DNA from: Acanthosoma haemorrhoidale
Taxonomy: Eukaryota > Arthropoda > Insecta > Hemiptera > Acanthosomatidae
Direction of reading: 5' to 3'
DNA: 64,000 nt
Assembly (NCBI GenBank): GCA_930367205.1
Contig: OV884011.1
Location: 35,601,754 to 35,665,753, forward strand
The position numbers and the translations under genes are program-made. Under the pieces are notes generated by a model. It was not told the origin of the DNA, searched no databases, and saw only the letters and a program-made list of their open reading frames with translations. Shown here piece after piece: positions 54,601-64,000 of the stretch. The first letter of the stretch is position 1, and each line of letters starts with the position of its first letter.

Positions 54601-57600
54601 TTGTCTAATTATCATTAAACCAACGGAAATGCAGGCCACAGCTAGTAATCATTAAAAGTCGTTTAAATTAAATAATATCACTTCTGAACGTGTTTCTAGG
54701 TTTTTTTCCAGCCATTGTTTGACCTTGAGACGTGACATTTACCAGACAATTCCTACTATTGGAGAAAAAATAATGACGATCCTACAAAAAAATAGTTTAT
54801 AAAGTCGTCCATGACCGTATTACCCGGTAATACAACACTCTCAGACACTGTATCCACACAAATTGCGGGTTATTTCTCAGCAAGGAGGCTGTCTCCGCAG
54901 TAATTCTGTACGAATGTTATCGTATACATGATTGTCGATAAGTGCTTATTGTTGTCTGTTTGTAATTGGCAGATGATCAGCTGATTACTTACTATTGCAG
55001 CTGATTAATTGCTTCTGCCACTTAACGGCCTTGAGTTTTTGTCGATGGAATTTATTTACAAGTACTCAAAGTGGACATGTAAATCCATCCTATAAATTGT
55101 TTCCAAATATTTATTCTCGCGATCCCCAGGGACTGACGCATTTAGGAGTACTACTGTTTTAGTTGGGGGTATCCTTCTGCCCATTGTCAATACATCCTAA
55201 CCTTACTTCTCCTTACCTTTACAATTTTCTTCAGTTGAAATCGGCAATCAAATCTCGCAATAATTGATCCCGCTTATCCGACCTGTATTCCCCGTCTCAT
55301 AAATTCTGTTTCCTTTGGCCGTTCTATTTTTATCCGCCCCCCCATCAACTCTCTCAATCTTTAAATCTAGACCTGTTCCTCATCCCTCTTCGATATGTTA
55401 GTTCACCATTCATCATCATTATTCTATTTTTTATTTTATTCAATTCACTTAAACTTATTAGTGTTTTATTTTTTTAGGCTCATGATAGTTTAACAATGTC
55501 CCAGAATAAAGCCCCTTTTCTTATAATTCTTTGGTTGCCTATGGTTACTGATCAACTACGATGTAGCAATGAAGGTCGGGAGTCAATGAACCGTTCTACT
55601 GTTTTTTTTTCTACTTCTTGCAGCTGCCGTGCCGTCGCGGCTCATTTGCTCTCGGGACTTAGATGTCCTGATGGTTCTATTTCTTCAGAAGAACTCTCCT
55701 GGATGGAAGACCGCCCAGAGGAATAGAGGACGCCTCTCTGGTAATTAGTCATCCTTTTGTTCTTCTTTTGAAGGTTTGCTTAACTGTTCTCATTGCTTGC
55801 TCGTCCATCTTTACGCTTCGCCTCTACACAGTCTGTTTCATCTAGCCTGTGTCGAAATTTATTAGAAATTATTTTTCCGTCATATTTATCTTTCTTATAA
55901 ATAGCTGAGAATTGAGAAAGTTTTTTACGAACGCACTTGAATCCCTTTCATACGTAGAAGGAGTCACCAAGAATCGCCTCGAGCAATATGGCGTCGTGAC
56001 TAAGTTCACAAAAGGCTCCCCAAGCCACACGCCGTGGGGGACTTGCCCTAACCACGAGACTTCCGATAACAAATAATATTTTAACTTAAATCATTTGACA
56101 AGTTAGGACCGGTGGTGAACTTTATATTACTGATAAAATTTCGTAAGTTAGGAAAATTTTCTTTGTGAAAATGATACAAAATTAAATTTTTGTGAACTAA
56201 AAATCCCGCTCAAGTTTATATAAAGGAACTTCGACCCGCGACGGAATAGCGATGAACCTTTGACTGGAGCGGATGAATACGAAGGACCTTTCACTGCTAC
56301 TTTGTCACAGTTCCAAGGTTTCTCCTATTCAGGCAGTGCTCTCAAGCAGTGCTGCCAACCTTCAATGTGAACTGGTCTATTTATGGTTTAGATTTCCATC
56401 TTGTTTTTGCTCACCGACTTTCTTTTTGAAATATGATATGTAATTCAAAGTTTAGGTCTGCTATATTCAAACAGTGGCTGTTGTTAGATTAGATAAAACA
56501 AGTAATTTTTTTTTGTTATTCTAACCTCTATGGTATAATACTAGGTTCATTTATCGTTCTTGAGTTGGTAATTAAAGCCCCTATTGTACCCACTAATCTT
56601 CGTGTGGTCACAAACGAATCCTAGCTTACACTGTAAAGTAACCTAACACCTCTCTTGAATCAGCTTAAGCCGGTATCCCAAAAAGATCATCCACTCTTTT
56701 AAAATTAAAACAATTCTTTGCCGAAAAAACAGTTGATGTTTTCCAAAACAAGTGCTGCAAAAATATCCGCTGGGCGATCATATTTTTAATACAATTTTCA
56801 TCAGAATTCAATAGCTCGATAACTTTTAAAATAATCGGTTGGAAAAAATATCCATTACATAATCGAGAAAAATGGCGAATAGATCAGTCAATTGAAAACT
56901 AGTCATTTACGTCACATTTCCGAACGGAATGCATGACTGTACTTTTATGTTAGTTGATTTTTTTTTCGTATGTATTATATTATTGAGTACCATTCGCCAT
57001 ATCCTTCTCATTCTGTTGCACAAGAACATGACAATGAGAACCGCAAACATACACTCCTAGGCTGTGCAGCCGGTAACCGCACTGTTACCTACCTACTCCT
57101 AAGTAGGCTACAACGAAGGTTATAAGGCTCTTTTCATGCTCGGCCACGGTCTATTTTGGCCAGCAATCACAAAGGCTTTGTCGATTTCACTATTGGGGAA
57201 ATTTTCTTATTTTTATTCCCCTGTATCTAGGTTACTTTGACACACTCCTGTTATCTTAGCAAGTTTCCTTTGTAGTTCCAATAATTTCATTCTTCTAACT
57301 AGAACTAAGTGGTTTTATTTTTTACAATTGTCCTGCAATCGGGCCAGAAAGTACGTGATAATGTTCTTGATAATCACGGTTTTTAATTAAGTAAAACAAA
57401 TATTTTAGCGAACTAAAACAAATCGATTTTAAAATTCGATTGTCGATAGGAGAGACGTTGCTGTTGGTTAAAAAAACTGTTAACCCTTATCTGACTTAAA
57501 TGTTTAATATCATTTTTTGATATATAGTTTTCATTATATTTGAGAGAGTTTAGTATTTAAAGATAAAGGGTAAAGCGCTCCCTAAATTGAGTCCAGACTA

Positions 57601-57839
57601 TGGAGTTTTCGAATTAATTTTCTGATTTTAAGTATTGTTAATTTACACATAGTTTTGTCCCAACGTTACTTGTCCCGATTCCATAACTTACGCGTTTTTA
57701 AATGGTTTTTTTAATTTTCAAGTTTTATATGTTGCGTATCAAAAAAAAAAAAAAAATTATCGTGGTTGTAAATATTAACGTAACGCCTCAAAGTAATGTT
57801 TCATTTAACTAAAACTCACGCAAGGAGCTCTTCTTAGAA
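54601..57839. other. Intergenic DNA, nothing secure
   Basis: The plus-strand frame 55496-55726 (HLLSGLRCPDGSISSEELSW and following) looks somewhat protein-like but I cannot name it. TTAAGCCGGTATCCC near 56664 resembles the ends of the 50.4-kb MITE. A 15-A run lies near 57740. Confidence 0.35.
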
Positions 57840-58676
57840 CTCGAACAAATCTCTAATCTTCCATTCTGTTGGATGACCTTTTGCCATCTTTCTGGTATCT
57901 TCATGCTCCGGCGCTCATAGAACCTCTTCTATACCCAGTCCTTATCAGCAAAAAACTCAACCATTTGATGTCATCGTTATCAATGAAATTTTTACCATTT
58001 AAGAAGTTTTGTAAACTTCGAAATAAATGATAGTCCGATGGTGCAAGGCCGTATGGCTGTATGGGGGATGCGACATCACTTCCCAACCAAGCTCCAATAG
58101 TTTCGTACGTGTTGCTAAAAATGTGTGAGGCCTCGCATTGTCGTGGCGGAACCCAGGTATCGAGCTTCTTAACTCAGTCCAAGACGTCTTATATGATTTT
58201 CAATTGTTGTGTTTGATACACTTAACTGTTTTGCAATCTCTCGCATAGCTATATGACGATTCAATTTAATTATGGCTTTCATTTTGTCATCATCTACTTC
58301 AGAAGGTCGACCAGAACGTTAGTCATCTTTCAGATAAAAATCTCCAGAACAAAATATTTTAAACCAATTCTAATACGTGCGTTCTGTTAAACAATCGACA
58401 CCATAAACTTCACGTATCTCTTTGTCAGCCTTAGCCGCTTTCTTGCCTTTATGAAAATAAAATGTGTCGAAAATGCTTATTTTTGCACTCCATGTTAAAA
58501 CGGACCGTAAACTGATAGTTGTAACCCAAATTACACGGAATTTGTTTCTATAGTAACCTAAAGGTATCGACTAGCAAATCTCAAAAGAAAAAAAATTCTA
58601 ACATTGACAGAAGAATCACGAAACAAACTTAACGCTGTCTACTGGTGCAATCCGAAATCACTTTCTTGCCAACCAA
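57840..58676 (-). mobile_element. mariner element, internally deleted, copy 3
   Basis: The terminal repeat end (TTGGTTGGCAAGAAAGTGAT inward) and TA lie at 58676-58678. On the minus strand it reads TERTYxNWFKIFCSGDFYLK, SGRPSEVDDDKMKAIIKLNR, EIAKQLSVSNTTIENHIRRL, a KLDTWVP-like block, then directly the second-Asp region and LAPSDYHLFRSLQNFLNGKN. The deletion junction is the same as in copies 1 and 2. Its N-terminal part is the most complete of the three. The 3' terminal repeat is missing or too diverged to see. Confidence 0.83.
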
Positions 58677-58678
58677 TA

Positions 58679-59344
58679 TATCGTTATATTTCCTAACATT
58701 GGACACTGTTTCTTTGGTGGAACTGGCTCATAATCCACACTACTTGTGTTGGAGAACGAGTGGTTACATGAATAGAAGGCGCACAGCCTCTTTGGAACGG
58801 TTGCCTAGCAACGAGCCTATGTGCTAATTATGAATTGGCCTCAACGGAGCAGAGAGGATCGACAGAAAGTCTGTCTTTTCGTTTCTCGGATGTTTTGTTT
58901 GTTTTCTAAAGGTGAAATCCTATTGCTCGTGATGACACATGGACTACCCTTTATCTTAATGGCCGCTATCAGCTAGCAAGGGATGCTGGTCCTAGCTGAC
59001 GTAACGGCAGGAATCCCTGGATGATTCAGGTGTCCTCGAGGAAGGTGACCCGCTTTCTAACCTCACATCCTACTTCTTCTTCTGTCGGCCCTCGTCGACG
59101 TAATAGGCAAACATCACAAGTGGCTTACTATCGGTATAGATATTTCAGAAGTTAACACCTCTATATATATACACTTGTGAGGTTGAAGAAACCGAAGGGA
59201 AGATTTCATTTGTATAACTGAAGTAGAAAACTCTAGTAAAATTTAGTGTCATTTTTATTAAAAAATCATTTGTCTGGTCTAAAGGTAGGGCGTAACTTGT
59301 TCAACATGTACCTCACCTATAAATATATATAAAAAGAACTATAT
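58679..59344. other. Intergenic DNA, nothing recognised
   Basis: No gene or repeat recognised. 58645-58827 is open but its first part is mariner end sequence. Confidence 0.4.
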
Positions 59345-60122
59345 TGTGAAAAAAGTACAATCTGCCTTATTGGGAAATAAGTAATTGTGATAAATGTTCT
59401 CATTCATACTATATTTACAATTTTCATTAACTCGCTCATTCATACTGTATTCACAAACAGCCCGGAGACCTCCCAAGTCCACATGGTTGTCACCTCCCTC
59501 GCATGCGAAAGTTCACCACGCTCCTCCGTCAACCGTGTCACTGGACGAGAGCCAGTGGATGCAGCCGAATAGGGCGAGAGCCACAGACGCTCAGGACATG
59601 ATTAGAGAAACTGGCCATTTCCAGGACTCCCACTGTCACGTATTTATAGCAGGTCACGAGGCCACTACCGCTTTAGTCTCCGAGGAGGATTATAGGGATG
59701 TGCAGTGCACTTTAATGACTGTGCTATGAGATTAGGGAGGTTGTGTAGGTCACTATGGAATTTCATGAACTTGGAAGGGATGAGTTCAAGAATGTAGGGT
59801 ATATTAAGATCATTATGAAGGGTTTTGCTGCTGATGTAATAAGGGATATTAACTATTGTTCACAGGACTTTTGATTGAAAGGATTGGATACGCTTGATGT
59901 TCGACTTTTTTACTGTCCCCCATAGCTCTGTTCTGTGTGTCCAGATTGGCTTAAGCATAACTTTGTAGATTACTAATTTATTTTCTATTGATAGATGGGA
60001 TGTCCTTCGAAGTAGTCTGTTTAGTTCTTGTCTTTTTAGCCTCGTGTGTGGGTACCATGTCAGCCTTTTGTCGAGATGGAAGCCTACACCATACTATCTC
60101 GAATACTGGGAAAGGAATGGAA
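59345..60122 (-). mobile_element. Jockey-like element, 5'-truncated copy
   Basis: Runs from the 3' UTR (GCAGATTGTACTTTTTTCAC on the minus strand, two CATTCATACT repeat units) through the ORF2 end back to the region of FHLDKRLTWNPHTRL-like sequence near 60.08 kb. It has a single C in AAGAACTAAAC, as at 33.18 kb, against CC in the full copy. Several frame breaks. Confidence 0.82.
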
Positions 60123-60789
60123 TTAAAAAAAAACTATTGTACAGACTTGCGGCAGAGGGTGAAGGTAATGTGGGAACATCAGTCATAATAACTATTGATT
60201 TGGTGTAGCAGTATAAATCCCTTGTACTCAATGCAGTTCGAGTCTATTCCAACTTTTTTTTCCCGGATCTCCGAATTTTTTCATCGATGGCTGATTGATA
60301 CAATTCTCACCCAATGATTCTCCAGCCGGAGCATATTCGTAATAACCGTCTTTTGTAGTCTACCAGGTTTCAGATGCGACGTAAGATTGGTGTTGAATAT
60401 CTTTGAGCTATAGATACAAATAGGGTTCAACTGAACAAACGCTCCATTTTCCTTGCTCGTACAGTTGTTCGCATCCTCGTATGTTACTCCCTACGCGGTA
60501 AACTAACAATAACTCGGCAGTTATGCGGAAGAATTGAAACCAGAGATCCCTGAAGTCAATGATACTTAAAAACGTTTGTGTTTATATCTGAAGGAGCTAT
60601 GCGGGACGTTAGATGGGAGTGCTGAATGATGGATGGTCTTCAAACAAAGGTTAAGAACCCCTGGCCTAGAACATCTGACAGGCTGTGGGCGTTTTGGCAG
60701 CAGTTACTTTATCGTAGGCGTTAACAGTAACTACTTCCTCAAGGGTGTTTGACGTAGTCAAGGTTCACTTATTCCCTAGCCCGAAGTAA
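60123..60789. other. Intergenic DNA, nothing recognised
   Basis: No feature seen. Confidence 0.4.
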
Positions 60790-61105
60790 GAGGTTGTATA
60801 TGTACAAAATATAGATTCTACTAACCAATCTATTTACAATTGGTTCATTGTATTGTATTGTAGCTTGACTTTACATTTTATAGAAATTCTAGTATACAAA
60901 TTAGTGATCTGCATTGTACAAACGTATAATGATGTACATTATACATTAATGGACTGAATTTATTAAAAGTGGTGGGATCATCTTATGAATCATAGACTTA
61001 AAACTAACAAGGAAATCTTAACCTAATTTTCCCCGATGGTCTGTTGCCATCGATGTGGGAAGGGTGGTGGGGTCATATTGTTAAACACTGGGTTTGTCAA
61101 ATGTT
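60790..61105 (-). mobile_element. Non-LTR family S, 3' end fragment, first of a tandem pair
   Basis: TACAAAATATAGATTCTACT, CATTAATGGACTGAATTTAT and GTTAAACACTGGGTTTGTC match 52740-53060. Truncated at the 5' side shortly after the stop codon region. A second copy starts 130 bp to the right in the same orientation. Confidence 0.75.
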
Positions 61106-61235
61106 TAACTGCACGAATAATTGCAAGTTTATTAATTGTTCATAGCCGTTGGGGCAACGCCTGGCTAGGAAGACTGTTTTTAAAGATTTAGCAGGCACGT
61201 GTGAATTCCACTGGAATCTAATCACAGAGATTTTT

Positions 61236-61568
61236 ATTTTTCATATCACCTTGCTACAAAATTAATATATGTTACAAAATATAGATTCTATAAACGAATC
61301 TATTAACAATTTCGTCATTATATTTCCTGTAGCTTGGCTACATTTTATACAAATTTAGTTTTCTACTAATAGTTATCTGCATTGTACAAACGTATATTGA
61401 TGTACATTATACAATAAAGGACTGAATTTATTAAAAGTGATGGGGCTCACCTTATTTATCATAGACTTAAAACTAACTTACATCTAACAATAAAAACTTA
61501 AACTATGTCTTCAACTAATTTTCCGCTACATTCTGTTGCCATCGATGCGGAAAGGGTGGTGGGGTACT
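61236..61568 (-). mobile_element. Non-LTR family S, 3' end fragment, second of a tandem pair
   Basis: TTCATATCACCTTGCTACAA, GATTCTATAAACGAATCTAT, GGCTCACCTTATTTATCATA and CCATCGATGCGGAAAGGGTG match 52710-53035, closer to that copy than to its neighbour at 60.8 kb. Ends at ACTGTAACGAG. Confidence 0.75.
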
Positions 61569-62249
61569 GTAACGAGTTTGAGATACAGCTACAAGTTGGA
61601 CAACTTGTTCGAAATATACTGATTAGTTTAATGTCAAAATATATATAACGGGATGTACTGAGGAAAAAAACTTTGTAGAATATCTCGGTCCAAAACTTTC
61701 TCTATTTGCTATGTCAATGTATTTCAATAATAAATCATAAACGGATTTCCAAAAAAAATAAAGTCTGAAAGGCTAATAATAAGATCGCATGTTTATTAAT
61801 ATCTTCTAAGCAGGTTTTAATGCATTCAAAAAAAAAAATATTTGTTAGGCGGTTATCATTGTACAAAGAGATGGTTTAACGAAAATAAAAATAAAGTATT
61901 TTCGGGAAAAAATTATTTGATCAAGTTTTTAAAAAACTATCGATGGGGGTCCTCCGTCCCCTATGTATATTCGGATATAATTTCTCTTCTTTCTTGTTTG
62001 TCAGGACTGTTGGATCGTGTAAGCGTGAAAGGTTTTCTGATATTGCCTGAAGAAAATGAATTTCAAGACAGATGGCTTGACAACCATCATGGTTCAATCT
62101 TCTAGAATAGTTAGGTACAATCCCAATATAGATACAATCCCAATAACTGTTCATTGACTTCAGTTTAGCTAGATAATTTTTTTAACTATATTTATGTCTC
62201 TTTTTTTTTTTTTAGAAAGATTATAATCTAAATTTTTTTTGTGATACAA
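61569..62249. other. Intergenic DNA, nothing secure
   Basis: Short frames at 61842-62154 on both strands have no known similarity. Confidence 0.4.
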
Positions 62250-62657
62250 TTACAATCTGCCTTATTAGGCAATAAGCGATTGTGATAAATGTTCTCATTC
62301 ATACCATATTATTACTATTTTCAGTCACTCGCTCATTCATACTGTATTTACAAAGAGTTCAGAGACCTTCCAAATCCACATGGTTGTCACCTCCCTCGCA
62401 TACGAAAGAGGAAGCGGAGTCTTGGGAAGTCCCCCACGCTACTCCGGCAGCCGCTTCACCAGATACAAGCCAGTGGAGGTTGACCAATAGCACGAGAGCC
62501 ACATTCGCTCAGTACATGATTGGAGAAACTGGCCATTGTCAGGACTCCCATTGTCACGTATCTATAGCAGGTCACAAGGTCACTGCCGTTTTAGTCTCCG
62601 ATGAGGATTATAGGGATGAGTGGCGCAGTGTAATGACCGTGCTACGGAATCAGGGTG
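62250..62657 (-). mobile_element. Jockey-like element, 3' fragment
   Basis: The minus strand ends GGCAGATTGTAATTGTATCA then CA and an A run. Contains CATTCATACTGTATTTAC, GGTTGTCACCTCCCTCGCAT, CATGATTGGAGAAACTGGCC and the ORF2 stop region (AGGTCACAAGGTCACTGCCG). Truncated just before the ILELIPSK part. Confidence 0.8.
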
Positions 62658-63589
62658 GAACCTGAATCTGAAAAAGATTTTCACTCTTTCTACTCAATTT
62701 CGAATCAATTTGGTATGATAATAAGAATCTTATTTATTGCTTGCCCTTATTTTTTTAAATGACTTTCTTGTTTTTATTTGCTAGGCTCAGGTACTCAGGA
62801 CTGTTAAAAATGCCGTTTTTGTAATTAATGAAGAAAACATTAAAACCCTGTTTTAAATTGTTTCTAATACTTTAATAATAATAAATGAAAGTTTTAATTT
62901 ATGATTTAATTTAATCAACCAAAAGTTATATAGATATATGTATGATATATTTGACTTCATTCAGTCAAACCGTTTGAAACAAAACTACTTAGGGTCGATT
63001 TCTCTCCGATGGTGTCCCGTCGTGGACCAGCAGTAGGGTTAGTTTACGGTTTAATGGGGTTGCTCGTGAGCGTATATTCCAGTGCTGTCGCTTCTACGCA
63101 GTGAATCTCAAATAGATCTAAAACTAAAATACTTTATTATATTTGATCATAATATACAACTGCACCGCATGTTTACCAAATATACAAACCTGAGGTGAGA
63201 TTATAAACGGACTCCTAAGAAGATGCTCGTGAGTCAGAGGGGTCGGTGACTCAGCCGGCTTACAGAGTTCTCTGTTCCTTGTGGTCTTCGCTTTTTTTAT
63301 ATATCCCCTCGTCTACACAATCTGCCAATATTGGCTTCTTGTTCCCTACCTAGGCATTGCTCTCAACAGAACTTGGCTTCTTATCCGCCGGTGATGTGTG
63401 TCTGTATTGTTTGAGACTAGTATAGTTCAAGTTGAAATATTTCGATTTAAGTATCATACAAAGTTGGAATGAATACACCATGTAATAAATAGTTTAATAA
63501 TATAATATAATAAATAAGAAATTAACGCAGAAATAAATATTAACAGATGAAAAATTTATGAGAGAGGAAATATATAACGGATGGGCTGG
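62658..63589. other. Intergenic DNA, nothing recognised
   Basis: A GC-richer patch at 63000-63260 has no similarity that I can name. Confidence 0.4.
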
Positions 63590-64000
63590 TTTTAGAATGC
63601 TGAGATTTGAATTGGAGGAAGGTAAGGAGGGTTTTTAGCCATGACAATATTGAAGAGCAGGGATCCCTCTTTGGTCGTCCCTGAAACCTGGAAGACTACC
63701 ATCATTGAGTGAGAATTGTATAAATCAGCCATCGATGAAGTTCGGTGCTTTGGAAAGAGCTCCTGAAGCAGATCTACAGAAGCGGGTGGTTCTACAAAAT
63801 ATGTGTGGTGTAGTGCCGGGGGAATGATGTGGTTCGCTGGGGGAGACGTTACTAGGTACATTCTGTAGGGTCCCTGAGGCCATCGTCTGTATGGAAGCGA
63901 TACCTTCCAAGGATGTGTTAGTTTTTAGCCAGACGAAGGCAGAGAATCACACTAGGGAGGTGTGGGGTCTGACAACGCCGGACTAAAACAGCAAGGTTAG
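63590..64000 (-). mobile_element. Retroelement fragment at the right edge, related to 18.84 kb
   Basis: Minus-strand frames 63861-63592 and 63910-63725 are both open. NIVMAKNPPYLPPIQISAF resembles TTMTKKPPYLLNLLQFKSAI from 18.85 kb, and GATTTGAATTGGAGGA occurs in both. Probably an ORF1/ORF2 junction region of a non-LTR element, continuing past the window. Element type not certain. Confidence 0.4.

Noticed and set aside
55496..55726. 76-codon frame with protein-like second half (RCPDGSISSEELSWMEDRPEE).
   Set aside because: No family could be named and no splice context was convincing; kept only as a remark in the region entry.
1..64000. CRISPR arrays, operons, riboswitches or other bacterial systems.
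   Set aside because: Introns, insect-type transposons and the absence of dense coding frames show eukaryotic DNA; no regularly spaced direct repeats were seen.

Overview
The window reads as nuclear DNA of an arthropod, most likely an insect. It is AT-rich, has introns with GT/AG borders, carries one recognisable conserved protein gene, and is otherwise packed with decayed transposons of types common in insects (Jockey-like non-LTR retrotransposons, mariner/Tc1 elements, tRNA-derived SINE heads). Species cannot be fixed from sequence alone. There are no operons, CRISPR arrays or bacterial features.

Layout. Positions 1651-5584 (minus strand) hold the first four coding exons of a DNAJC1/ERdj1-type ER membrane J-protein: signal peptide, J domain with HPD, one transmembrane helix and the start of a basic tail. 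The rest lies beyond the left edge. About 640 bp upstream is a TATCGATA (DRE-type) promoter motif. From 6.6 kb to the right edge I find no further secure host gene. Two CpG-rich patches (12.5-12.8 kb and 50.7-51.1 kb) might be promoters or 5' exons.

The centrepiece of the mobile DNA is a full-length Jockey-like non-LTR retrotransposon at 41344-46109, bounded by a 12-bp target-site duplication. It has ORF1 (gag-like, three CCHC-type knuckles) and ORF2 (endonuclease plus reverse transcriptase), the latter broken by one extra base near 45349. At least five truncated relatives lie elsewhere. Further non-LTR families are called here R (17.6, 36.4 and 53.9 kb, two with clean TSDs), S (17.2, 37, 39, 52.7, 60.8 and 61.2 kb), T (10.2 and 27.6 kb) and U (11.2, 25.1, 27.4 and 29.7 kb).

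DNA transposons include three mariner copies (21.7, 31.9 and 58 kb) that all share one internal-deletion junction. Two other Tc1/mariner-type copies (23.4 and 34.4 kb) share a different junction. There is also a decayed Tc1 copy (28.8-29.4 kb), a 122-bp MITE (9.25 kb), a long-terminal-inverted-repeat element (47.8-48.45 kb) and a 280-bp inverted-repeat MITE (50.4 kb).

The most informative signals are structural: shared deletion junctions that mark non-autonomous families, nested and very short retro-insertions with TSDs, a probable twin-priming inversion at 17.36 kb, a hairpin kept in the 3' region of family R, and the single-base frameshift in the otherwise complete Jockey-like element.
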